Shown here: positions 56,235 to 64,000 of the stretch, piece by piece
How positions within the stretch are numbered: the stretch's first letter is position 1
Layout: every line of letters begins with the position of its first letter
Source: Oceanimonas doudoroffii
GTDB taxonomy: Bacteria > Pseudomonadota > Gammaproteobacteria > Enterobacterales > Aeromonadaceae
Direction of reading: 5' to 3'
Assembly (NCBI RefSeq): GCF_002242685.1
Contig: NZ_NBIM01000001.1
Coordinates: 744,001 to 808,000 of the forward strand
Length of the DNA stretch: 64,000 nt
Position numbers and translations under genes: made by a program
Notes under the pieces: model-generated
What the model was told of the DNA's origin: nothing
Databases searched by the model: none
Seen by the model: the letters and a program-made list of their open reading frames with translations, nothing else

Positions 56235-57185
56235 ATGAGAAGCATCATCAAGGCCCTGCCGCCGCTGACCTACCTGGTCGCTTTTGAAGCGGCCGCCCGT
56301 TATCAGAGCTTCACTCAGGCCGCAGACGAACTCTGTGTCACCCAGGCAGCCGTCAGCCGGCAAATTCGCCTGCTGGAAGAGGAGCTGGGATGCGTCCTGT
56401 TCAATCGCTCACACAAGGCCGTGACCCTCACGCCGGACGGGCGCAAGTTCCAGCGGGCCGTCACCGCGGCATTGGAGCTGCTTGCCTCCTCAGCTTCAGA
56501 GCTGAAAATCCATCGTTCCTGCTCCACGGTCACAGTGTCTGCCGATCTGGCCATTGCTTCCCTGTGGCTTATTCCCAAGTTGCCACTGTTTCGTATGGCC
56601 CATCCGGACATCGTCGTGCATGTGGACGCCTCCGATGATCATACCCATCAGCTCAGAGAAGGCTCGGATATCGCCATCCAGTTCGGTGATGGCCACTGGC
56701 CCGGCTGCAATGCCCGCTTTCTGCTGGGAGAGGAAATCTTTCCGGTATGTAGCCCGGCCTACCTGGCCGGCATCCAGTCACTGGAAACCCCCGCCGACCT
56801 GTCTGCCGCCACCCTGATCCACCTGGAATCCGAGCACTGGGACTGGATGGACTGGGCCACCTGGCTGGCCCACCAAAACATCGCGCTGCCGGCGGGCCGC
56901 CAGGATATCTATATCAGCAGCTATCCGGCCGTTATCCAGGCGGCGCTGAGTGGCCAGGGAATCGCTTTGGGCTGGCGGCACCAGGTAGACGAACTGCTGG
57001 CCAGCGGAGCCCTGGTGCGGCCAATGGCCGCATCGGTAAAAACCCGGCGCGGATTTTACCTAGTTCACCCCAGCAACAACCTGCTGAGCGAAGAAGCCCT
57101 GAGCTTCTGCGAGTGGACCATAGAGCAATGCATGGCGGCAGGACCGCTCAAGGGCACATCAGATGCAGCATGGGTCGGTACCTGA
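56235..57185 (+). CDS. LysR-type regulator (GcvA-like)
   Basis: 316 residues. HTH: PPLTYLVAFEAAARYQSFTQ and VTQAAVSRQIRLLEEELG (residues about 10-60); the rest is the effector domain ending LSFCEWTIEQC. Related to the regulator at 54547. Start at ATG 56235 with AAGGAG eight bases upstream. Lies between the thioesterase and acetoacetyl-CoA synthetase genes in the same direction, so it may control one or both, or the carnitine operon, which has no regulator beside it. Confidence 0.85.
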   Translation: MRSIIKALPPLTYLVAFEAAARYQSFTQAADELCVTQAAVSRQIRLLEEELGCVLFNRSHKAVTLTPDGRKFQRAVTAALELLASSASELKIHRSCSTVTVSADLAIASLWLIPKLPLFRMAHPDIVVHVDASDDHTHQLREGSDIAIQFGDGHWPGCNARFLLGEEIFPVCSPAYLAGIQSLETPADLSAATLIHLESEHWDWMDWATWLAHQNIALPAGRQDIYISSYPAVIQAALSGQGIALGWRHQVDELLASGALVRPMAASVKTRRGFYLVHPSNNLLSEEALSFCEWTIEQCMAAGPLKGTSDAAWVGT

Positions 57186-57365
57186 TAGGCCGTCGCCAGG
57201 ACACTCCCATTCATTAATAAAACCAAACAATTCGACAGAAAAATAAACTTAATAAATTTATAACGTCATTACACACTAGGACCGATACCAGCAAACGGTT
57301 CACCCGTGGCATCGCGAAACGCGACCCGGGGACGCCATCCCACAAGGACGAAACGGGGAGTAATG

Positions 57366-59312
57366 ATGAACAAAGTATTGTGGCAACCAGACAGAACACG
57401 TATTGAACACAGCCAGCTGCACCGGTTTATGCAGCAGGCCAGCGAGCACAGTGGTCTGAAGCTCGACAGCTACGACCGGCTGTACCGCTGGTCGGTAGCA
57501 CAGCCGGAGGCGTTCTGGTCACTGCTGTGGGACTTTACCGGGGTGATGGCGAGCGAGCGGGGTGAACGGGTGCTGCTCGATGGCGAGCGGATGCCCGGCG
57601 CACGCTGGTTTCCCGATGCACGACTGAACTATGCCGAGAACCTGCTTCGCTTTCGTGACGAGCGTCCGGCATTGGTGTTTCGCAATGAGGCCGGCCGGCG
57701 CGACAGCCTGAGTTATGCCGGGCTTTACCGGCGGGTGGCCCAGGTGGCCGCCGGTCTGCGTCGCGCCGGTGTGGAGCCAGGCGATCGCGTGGCCGGCTTT
57801 GTGCCCAACGTCATCAACACTGCGGTCGCCATGCTGGCCGCCGCCAGTCTGGGCGCCGTCTGGACCGCCTGCTCACCCGATTTTGGCCTTCAGGGCATCA
57901 TCGACCGCTTTGGTCAGACCGAGCCCAAGGTGCTGTTCACCACCGACGGCTACCTCTATAACGGCAAGTCCTTTAACTCACTGGAACGCCTGACGCAGGT
58001 ACTGCCGCACTTGCCGACACTCGGCCAACTGGTGGTGATGCCCTACCTCGACGCCAGTCCCGATCTGAGCCCGGTGCCTGGCGCCGTGCTGCTGGATGAC
58101 TTTATCGATGCGGCCGCGACCGAGGTCGAATTCACCCGGGTGGCCTTCGACAACCCGCTCTGTATTCTCTACTCTTCCGGCACCACGGGGGTGCCCAAGT
58201 GTATTGTTCACGGGGTGGGCGGCACTCTGCTGCAACACCTCAAGGAACACCAGCTACACACCGACCTGAAGTCCGGGGACACCCTGTTCTATTACACCAC
58301 CTGTGGCTGGATGATGTGGAACTGGATGCTCAGCGGCCTGGCCACCGGCGCTACTCTGGTGCTGTACGACGGCTCCCCCTTCGCCCCCACGGCAGAAGTA
58401 CTGTGGGATATTGTGGCGCAGGAAGGAGTCACCGCCTTCGGCACCAGCGCCAAATACATCGCCGCCCAGGAAAAGGCCGGTATTCGCCCGAGGCAAAGCC
58501 ACCGGCTGGATGCCCTCAGAACCCTGCTGTCCACCGGCTCGACCCTCACCCACGAGAGCTTCGAATATGTCTACCAGGAGATCAAACGCGATCTCTGCCT
58601 GTCATCCATCTCGGGCGGCACCGACATACTGTCGTGTTTTGCCCTAGGCTGCCCCATCCTGCCGGTGAGCGCCGGTGAGCTGCAGTGCAGGGGACTGGGG
58701 ATGGCGGTCGACATCTGGGACAACGGCCAGCCGGTGGCCAGCGGCAAGGGTGAGCTGGTCTGTACCCGCCCCTTTCCGGCCATGCCCATCGGCTTCTGGA
58801 ATGACAGTAATGGTCGCAAGTACAAAGAGGCCTATTTTGAGACCTTTGACAATGTCTGGGCCCATGGCGACTACGCCGAGCTGACCCCCAGCGGCGGTAT
58901 GGTGATCCACGGCCGCTCCGATGCGGTGCTCAATCCGGGCGGAGTGCGGATCGGCACCGCCGAGATCTATCGCCAGGTGGAGAAGGTTGAGGCGGTGCAG
59001 GAAGCCGTCGCCATCGGCCAGCCCTGGCAGGGCGATGTACGAGTCGTGCTGTTTGTGGTGCTCAAACCCGGCTACCGGCTGGACAAGCCCCTGGAACAGA
59101 CGATTCGCCACACCATTCGCAGCAATACCACACCACGCCATGTGCCGGCCAGGATTATCCAGGTAGCGGATATCCCCCGCACCCGGACCGGAAAGCTGGT
59201 GGAGCTGGCCATTCGAAACACGGTGGAGGGACAACCGGTGAAAAACCTGGAAGCGCTGGCCAATCCCGAGGCACTGGCACTGTTTCGGGACCTGCCGCAA
59301 CTAAACTGCTGA
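57366..59312 (+). CDS. aacS: Acetoacetyl-CoA synthetase
   Basis: 648-residue ANL-family ligase that activates acetoacetate with ATP and CoA. AMP motif YSSGTTGVPKCIVHG (about residues 270-284), CGWMMWNWMLSGLATGA, the hinge HGRSDAVLNPGGVRIGTAEI and catalytic Lys in RTRTGKLVELA are intact. Start ATG 57366 sits five bases after GGGGAG; an ATG three bases earlier is too close to that site. It would use acetoacetate freed by the BKACE reaction. Confidence 0.93.
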   Translation: MNKVLWQPDRTRIEHSQLHRFMQQASEHSGLKLDSYDRLYRWSVAQPEAFWSLLWDFTGVMASERGERVLLDGERMPGARWFPDARLNYAENLLRFRDERPALVFRNEAGRRDSLSYAGLYRRVAQVAAGLRRAGVEPGDRVAGFVPNVINTAVAMLAAASLGAVWTACSPDFGLQGIIDRFGQTEPKVLFTTDGYLYNGKSFNSLERLTQVLPHLPTLGQLVVMPYLDASPDLSPVPGAVLLDDFIDAAATEVEFTRVAFDNPLCILYSSGTTGVPKCIVHGVGGTLLQHLKEHQLHTDLKSGDTLFYYTTCGWMMWNWMLSGLATGATLVLYDGSPFAPTAEVLWDIVAQEGVTAFGTSAKYIAAQEKAGIRPRQSHRLDALRTLLSTGSTLTHESFEYVYQEIKRDLCLSSISGGTDILSCFALGCPILPVSAGELQCRGLGMAVDIWDNGQPVASGKGELVCTRPFPAMPIGFWNDSNGRKYKEAYFETFDNVWAHGDYAELTPSGGMVIHGRSDAVLNPGGVRIGTAEIYRQVEKVEAVQEAVAIGQPWQGDVRVVLFVVLKPGYRLDKPLEQTIRHTIRSNTTPRHVPARIIQVADIPRTRTGKLVELAIRNTVEGQPVKNLEALANPEALALFRDLPQLNC

Positions 59313-59440
59313 TAATAAATTCTGTAACGGCACTGCGGGCCTGAAAAGTCCCGCTCTGCCCCAATATTCTGCTGGAAAGCGGCGCTGTTGATAAAATCAG
59401 AGCCGGGGCGGTCAGTCCCATCTAGGCTTGATGTCCTTAA

Positions 59441-59474
<34 letters not shown>

Positions 59475-59918
59475 ACAGGCATATTAAGCCCGGGCACTTT
59501 GTTCAGGACCAGCACACTAGCCAGAGTTTTTCCGACCTGACCATTGTATTTACGCAGGCAAGGCGGATAGCAATGTTTGTATCAAACTTCCAATGTCAGT
59601 TGGGGACCGAGTTATGGCTGGCCGGGCCCGCAATCGGAATGTTGGCTACAATCCGTGCTCGACTGGGGCTCTGGATGTCGCTATGGGGAGTCGTCGTTGC
59701 CTAACAACCCCTTAGAGCTCCCATATCGTCCGACTCTACGCAATTTCTCTCGCTTTCCCATCAAGGCTTGAAAAGTCGTCTGAGAGACTATCAATGGCGT
59801 CAGGGCGATTGGGGGTGCCACTTGGCCGCCATCACCGATTTGGTACTAAGGTTAGCGTGTGTTCTTTATGTGCTCGCTTTGTATGCACACAAAATTGCAG
59901 AGTAGATCACGCAAGTAA
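59475..59918. other. Non-coding interval left of the IS remnant
   Basis: About 440 bases. A 43-codon frame at 59573-59704 (starts MFVSNFQCQLGTELW) encodes a hydrophobic stretch but lacks a ribosome-binding site and any similarity I know. Otherwise nothing recognised; probably debris from past insertions. Confidence 0.4.
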
Positions 59919-60061
<143 letters not shown>

Positions 60062-60266
60062 CTTTAAACAAATTCTGTTTCTTTATGAACATTTGGAATC
60101 ACCTTGAAGTGAGCGAAAATTGAATAAAGTATTGATAAAAAGTGGCATTCTCTAACACCCAACAAATTTATTCATTCACTTCAACAAGTTACATTTTCAC
60201 ACAAGCAGTCTCTAAGAATCACTCAACACACAAACTTCAAGTTTATTATAATTATCAGCCCTCAAG

Positions 60267-60302
60267 ATGATTCACCAAGCGAGAATCATGGCTCTTTTTT
60301 TT
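60267..60302 (+). terminator. Terminator-like hairpin in the leader of iorA
   Basis: Arms ATGATTC / GAATCAT, nine-base loop, then GGC and an eight-base T-run at about 60294-60302. It lies 47 bases before the iorA start, so it may be an attenuator of the ior operon or an isolated terminator of an upstream transcript. Confidence 0.6.
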
Positions 60303-60348
60303 CGGAGAGAGGAGCCGCTAGCAACATCCAAAACGCAGGAGAAGCCAC

Positions 60349-60804
60349 ATGCCAGTAAGCTTGAATGTAAACGGTGTTGACCATGACATTGATGCATCGC
60401 CGGATACGCCCATCCTCTGGGCAGTGCGTGATCATCTGGAAATGACCGGCACCAAGTTCGGGTGCGGCCTGTCGCAGTGTGGTGCCTGTACCGTGCACCT
60501 GGACGGCCAACCGATTCGTTCTTATGTCACTCCCATTCAATCCGCCGTCGGCAAGAAAATTACGACCATTGAAGGCGTACAAAGTCAGGTTGCGAAAGCG
60601 GTGCAGCAAGCCTGGGACGACGTGCAGGTGCCACAGTGTGGATATTGCCAGTCTGGGCAGATCATGTCTGCGATTGCGCTGCTGGAAAATAACCCTGCCC
60701 CGACCGATGACGACATCGATGCGGCCATGTCCGGCAATATCTGCCGCTGCGCCACCTATGTGCGTATTCGTAAAGCGATCAAGAATGCCGCTGCACAGCT
60801 GTAA
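60349..60804 (+). CDS. iorA: Molybdenum hydroxylase 2Fe-2S subunit, isoquinoline 1-oxidoreductase alpha-like
   Basis: 151-residue electron-transfer subunit with two 2Fe-2S clusters: plant-type site [15 protein letters not shown] (about residues 39-53) and the second site with [11 protein letters not shown] and [14 protein letters not shown]. Pairs with the molybdopterin subunit encoded 26 bases downstream. Such enzymes hydroxylate N-heteroaromatics or oxidise aldehydes; the substrate here is unknown. Start ATG 60349 with AGGAG upstream. Confidence 0.9.
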   Translation: MPVSLNVNGVDHDIDASPDTPILWAVRDHLEMTGTKFGCGLSQCGACTVHLDGQPIRSYVTPIQSAVGKKITTIEGVQSQVAKAVQQAWDDVQVPQCGYCQSGQIMSAIALLENNPAPTDDDIDAAMSGNICRCATYVRIRKAIKNAAAQL

Positions 60805-60830
60805 ATTGTTTGATTAAGGAGTGATCAATC

Positions 60831-63026
60831 ATGCGTAGAATCTCTTTACCGAGTGAGGCCACAAACGTCGCGCTCGACCGCCGCAAGTTTCTCAAAATCA
60901 TGGGTGGCATAGGCGCTGGACTCACCCTGGGATTTTCTTTACCTGTATCACTAAATGCCCGGGCAACGGAAACCGCCCCTGCGACGGCATTATTTGAACC
61001 CAATGCCTTTGTACGTATCGGTACCGATAACAAGGTAACCGTCATGATCAAACACGTTGAGATGGGTCAAGGAACCTATACCGGGTTGACCACCTTAGTC
61101 GCCGAAGAGCTGGATGCCGACTGGGACCAAATGGCCGCAGAAGGGGCGCCTGCGGACGCCAACCGTTACAACAATACCTTCTGGGGGCCGATGCAAGGAA
61201 CGGGCGGCAGCACGGCAATTGCCAACTCCTATCTTCAGATGCGTACCGCAGGCGCGGTTGCCAAAGCCATGCTGGTTGCCGCTGCAGCCCAGCGCTGGAA
61301 TGTGGATGCCAGCCAAATTCAGGTGAAGGCAGGCATTGTTAGTCACGGAGACCAGCAAGCCACCTTCGGAGAGCTGGCAGAAGCGGCGGCCGGCCAAGCG
61401 ATACCCGATGAAGCCAGCGTGACACTGAAATCGCCAGAGCAGTTTGTATTTATCGGCAAGCAAACACTGAGTCGCAAGGACATCGGCAAGAACAATGGTA
61501 CGGCCATATTCACCCAGGACATCAAGTTGCCGGGCATGTTAACGGCCGTGGTGTTACACGCACCAAAATTTGGCGCCAGGCTGAAAACGCTGGATGCCGC
61601 CCAAGCGAAAGCATCTGCCGGAGTAGTGGACGTATTGACTATCTCAACGGGGGTGGCGGTACTGGCCAGGGATTACTGGAGTGCCAAAAAAGGGCGAGAG
61701 CAGCTCGCCGTGACCTGGGATGAAAGTGACGCTTTTACCAAAAGCTCGACGCAAATTATGGCGGAATACAAAGAGCTGGCTAAAAATAATGGCCTCTCTG
61801 CCCGCAGTGAAGGAGACGTGGTGTCTGCCTTGCAACAAGCGGCAACCGTCATCGACAACCACTACGAGTTTCCTTTTTTGTCCCATTCGGCGTTGGAGCC
61901 AATGAACTGTGTTGCACAGGTCACCGAACAAGGCTGCGAAATCTGGAATGGTGAACAATTCCAGACCGTGGATCAGATGAACATCGCTCAGTTGCTGGGC
62001 ATAAAGCCAGAGCAGGTGACCATACACATGCTGCTGGCGGGGGGCAGTTTTGGTCGCCGGGCAAATCCTCACTCCGATTATTTGATTGAAACCGTAGAAA
62101 TTGCCAGACAGAAAAAGGGAACGCCGATCAAATTGGTATGGAGCCGGGAAGACGACACTCAGGTGGGTTACTATCGTCCGGCCTATGTGCATCGCATCCA
62201 GGCGGGCCTTGATGCCGACGGCAATATTTCAAGCTGGAAGCAGCACATTGTGGGCCAATCCATTGTCACCAACACGGCCTTTGAACCCGCATTGGTGAAA
62301 GAAGGCATTGACCATACCTCGGTAGAGGGAGCGTCAAACATTCCTTACGCAATTCCGAACTTGTCTATCGAACTGACCACCGTTAAAGAAGGCCCAACCG
62401 TTCAGTGGTGGCGCTCTGTAGGCAGCACGCACACCGCCTTCGCGATTGAGACCATGATTGATGAGCTGGCCGTGAAAACCAACCAGGATCCGGTGGCAAT
62501 GCGCATGCGGTTACTGGCGAAACATCCTCGTTGGCAGGGCGTGCTCAAACTGGCAGCGGAAAAAGCCGAATGGGGTAAAACGCTTCCCGCCGGTACGGGC
62601 TTGGGGGTGGCCGTTCATGAGTCCTTCAGCACCTTTGTTGCCCAAGTGGCTCAGGTAACGGTCAAGGATGGCCACATTTCGGTGGACAAGGTGGTTTGTG
62701 CCGTTGATTGTGGCGTACCGGTGAATCCGGACGTGATTGCCGCGCAGATGGAAGGGGGGATTGGTTTTGGTCTGTCACCTACCCTGATGAGTGCCATTAC
62801 CCTGGGGGAAGGTGGCATGGTGGAGCAATCCAACTTCCACAACTATCAGGTGCTGCGCCTGGATCAAATGCCAGAAGTTGAAGTGCATATCGTGCCTTCG
62901 GCAGAAGCGCCTACCGGGGTGGGTGAGCCGGGTGTTCCGCCTATTGCGCCGGCGGTTGCAAATGCCGTTGCCGCTGCAACCGGACAGCGTTTATACACCT
63001 TGCCTCTGAAACTGGCGACGACTTAA
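60831..63026 (+). CDS. iorB: Molybdenum hydroxylase large subunit, isoquinoline 1-oxidoreductase beta-like
   Basis: 731-residue molybdopterin-cytosine-dinucleotide subunit. A twin-arginine signal ([20 protein letters not shown], Arg17-Arg18) indicates periplasmic location of the complex. Moco segments include [46 protein letters not shown] and, near the end, [17 protein letters not shown] with the catalytic Glu. No FAD subunit is encoded nearby, as expected for this class. Codon and base usage look less GC-rich than in the pca or amine islands, in line with acquisition; an IS remnant lies upstream. Confidence 0.9.
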   Translation: MRRISLPSEATNVALDRRKFLKIMGGIGAGLTLGFSLPVSLNARATETAPATALFEPNAFVRIGTDNKVTVMIKHVEMGQGTYTGLTTLVAEELDADWDQMAAEGAPADANRYNNTFWGPMQGTGGSTAIANSYLQMRTAGAVAKAMLVAAAAQRWNVDASQIQVKAGIVSHGDQQATFGELAEAAAGQAIPDEASVTLKSPEQFVFIGKQTLSRKDIGKNNGTAIFTQDIKLPGMLTAVVLHAPKFGARLKTLDAAQAKASAGVVDVLTISTGVAVLARDYWSAKKGREQLAVTWDESDAFTKSSTQIMAEYKELAKNNGLSARSEGDVVSALQQAATVIDNHYEFPFLSHSALEPMNCVAQVTEQGCEIWNGEQFQTVDQMNIAQLLGIKPEQVTIHMLLAGGSFGRRANPHSDYLIETVEIARQKKGTPIKLVWSREDDTQVGYYRPAYVHRIQAGLDADGNISSWKQHIVGQSIVTNTAFEPALVKEGIDHTSVEGASNIPYAIPNLSIELTTVKEGPTVQWWRSVGSTHTAFAIETMIDELAVKTNQDPVAMRMRLLAKHPRWQGVLKLAAEKAEWGKTLPAGTGLGVAVHESFSTFVAQVAQVTVKDGHISVDKVVCAVDCGVPVNPDVIAAQMEGGIGFGLSPTLMSAITLGEGGMVEQSNFHNYQVLRLDQMPEVEVHIVPSAEAPTGVGEPGVPPIAPAVANAVAAATGQRLYTLPLKLATT

Positions 63027-63653
63027 GTCGCCCTTTACAAAGGAGCAGTTGGCATAATTCACATTGGCTGGCTTAAGGTATAGTCGATGGCTAAATAGCT
63101 GCTCCGAATGCTGACGCACCAAAGGCAAGGAGCTCGGTCCGGACTGCGAGCGCTGATCAATCGCCAAACATGGTCGACTCGACATCCACCGGACTGAGTT
63201 CATGTCCATCCTCACCTCCCAGCCTCGCCCGAACCGACGCCAGTAGGACATGCTCCCCAGCTTCACCCAAACGCCTAGCCGTCAACGAATGAGCATAATG
63301 GCCACAGCCATTCGCCTTCCGATAAGAGCCCTCTACCTGCAGATCTCATCGGTACCATAGCCCCAAATACGGTCAGCAGCTTCTGCCAACCCGCCTGTAT
63401 TGCAGATGGACAGGACGGAGTCATTGATGCCAAAATTGTTACGTTATAACATATCTCAAAATGACCAACCCGATGTCTGCCAAGGAATTTAATGCCACTG
63501 AGAAAAATCAAGGGAGTGCACTCACCTCTTCTCAGCAGGCGATGCGGCGCCTCGGTGTCAGTGCGTTAACGAACCATTACACGACAAGGGGCAAGGTAGG
63601 AAATCCGGCTCCCTTTTCCGAATGGGAATGTGCAACAACATGAGGTGTCCCCC
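63027..63653. other. Interval between iorB and dksA2
   Basis: About 630 bases with no supported gene. A 60-codon frame at 63461-63643 (starts MTNPMSAKEFNATEKNQ) ends 11 bases before dksA2, but it has no ribosome-binding site and no known relatives; it may simply be leader RNA. The Zur-like palindrome is annotated separately. Confidence 0.45.
63433..63455 (+). promoter_or_regulatory. Zur-box-like palindrome
   Basis: Core GTTACGTTATAAC at 63438-63450 against the enteric Zur core GTTATANTATAAC: two mismatches. The right flank ATATC is also close to the consensus ATTTC. It lies about 200 bases upstream of a cysteine-poor dksA, a gene class controlled by the zinc repressor Zur in pseudomonads. 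Confidence 0.6.
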
Positions 63654-64000
63654 ATGACCAAAGAAGAACTTCTCCAGCAGCCCGAAGACGCCTACATGAA
63701 TGCTCAACAGCAGGAGTTTTTTCACGAGTTGCTGCTGAAGCAGCGTCGTGAATTGCAAGAGCGCATTGAGGAGGAATTCGATGGACTGCGCAAATACGAA
63801 ATCGGCAGTGACCTCGCCGATATCGGCAGTACGGAAGAACAGCGCCAGGCACACCTGCGCTTGCTGGAGCGTGAAAAAAAGCTACTCAACAAGATAGAGC
63901 ATGCACTTCAGCGATTGGCCCGTGGCGAATATGGCTGGTGCCAGGAAACCGGCGAGCCCATCGGGCTGCCCAGGCTGCTGTTGCGGCCAACCGCCACACT
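63654..64000 (+). CDS. dksA2: DksA2-type RNA polymerase-binding protein (partial, runs off right edge)
   Basis: First 115 codons of a DksA/TraR protein that enters the RNA polymerase secondary channel. N-terminus MTKEELLQQPEDAYMNAQQQ and coiled coil to about residue 90, with tip sequence SDLADIGS in place of the usual DxxDxA. The zinc-finger region reads WCQETGEPIGL, so the second Cys of the first CxxC is Thr. This Cys-poor form needs no structural zinc and resembles Pseudomonas DksA2. The ATG at 63654 follows a GAGGTG site. C-terminus outside window. Confidence 0.9.
   Translation, partial: MTKEELLQQPEDAYMNAQQQEFFHELLLKQRRELQERIEEEFDGLRKYEIGSDLADIGSTEEQRQAHLRLLEREKKLLNKIEHALQRLARGEYGWCQETGEPIGLPRLLLRPTAT

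Noticed and set aside
63461..63643. 60-codon frame upstream of dksA2 as a gene
   Set aside because: No ribosome-binding site, starts 11 bases after the Zur-like core and has no known relatives; kept only as a remark in the interval entry.

Overview
The window reads as chromosome of a GC-rich marine-type gammaproteobacterium. The conserved block yceD-rpmF-plsX-fabH-fabD-fabG-acpP-fabF, the divergent rluC/rne pair and the accessory catabolic genes fit an Aeromonadales or Oceanospirillales relative (Oceanimonas/Oceanisphaera-like). That placement is inferred from protein similarity recalled from memory, not from a search.

Layout. 1-5.7 kb: housekeeping fatty-acid and phospholipid operon on the minus strand. 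5.8-12.6 kb: maf, a REP-associated transposase between two copies of its palindromic repeat, a HAD phosphatase, rluC, RNase E and a small tyrosine phosphatase. 13.1-15.0 kb: a PcaQ-like regulator, then a decayed strip with remnants of a sensor kinase and a DsrE-family gene. 15.0-31.9 kb: an aromatic-acid island. It holds a periplasmic metallo-beta-lactamase-fold enzyme, the p-cresol operon pchA-pchC-pchX-pchF, a protocatechuate operon with a fused pcaD-pcaC, pcaH, pcaG and pcaB, an AEC transporter, a TRAP transporter, an outer-membrane Phenol_MetA_deg-like protein, and the divergent pobR/pobA pair. A stand-alone tatA missed by length filters follows. 32.6-36.2 kb: a frameshifted LysR gene and scoA-scoB-atoB.

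36.6-59.3 kb: a quaternary-amine island. It has a BetT-type carrier and a seven-gene minus-strand operon: CntA-like Rieske oxygenase, SDR, BKACE/CdhC, PatD-type aldehyde dehydrogenase, flavin/2Fe-2S reductase, a second SDR and L-carnitine dehydrogenase. A sodium:solute symporter with a 52-residue membrane peptide, a SulP carrier, a second BetT-like carrier, choline sulfatase, two LysR regulators, a hotdog thioesterase and acetoacetyl-CoA synthetase follow. 59.3-64 kb: an IS3-family remnant, a two-subunit molybdenum hydroxylase of the isoquinoline oxidoreductase type, and the start of a cysteine-poor DksA2-type gene downstream of a Zur-box-like palindrome.

How the genes fit. p-Cresol is oxidised in the periplasm by PchCF to 4-hydroxybenzaldehyde, then by PchA to 4-hydroxybenzoate, by PobA to protocatechuate, and through PcaHG, PcaB and the PcaC/PcaD fusion to beta-ketoadipate. 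Classical PcaIJ/PcaF are absent. The only CoA-transferase and thiolase present look like the acetoacetate type. In the amine island L-carnitine can go through CdhA, BKACE and the thioesterase to glycine betaine plus acetoacetate, and ScoAB, AtoB and AacS can consume the acetoacetate.

The most unusual items are a roughly 45-base element repeated upstream of three amine-related transcription units, a duplicated symporter 5' end that has become a coupled leader for the SulP gene, a carnitine operon that encodes both a dehydrogenase route and an oxygenase, and the MBL-fold gene attached to the p-cresol operon.
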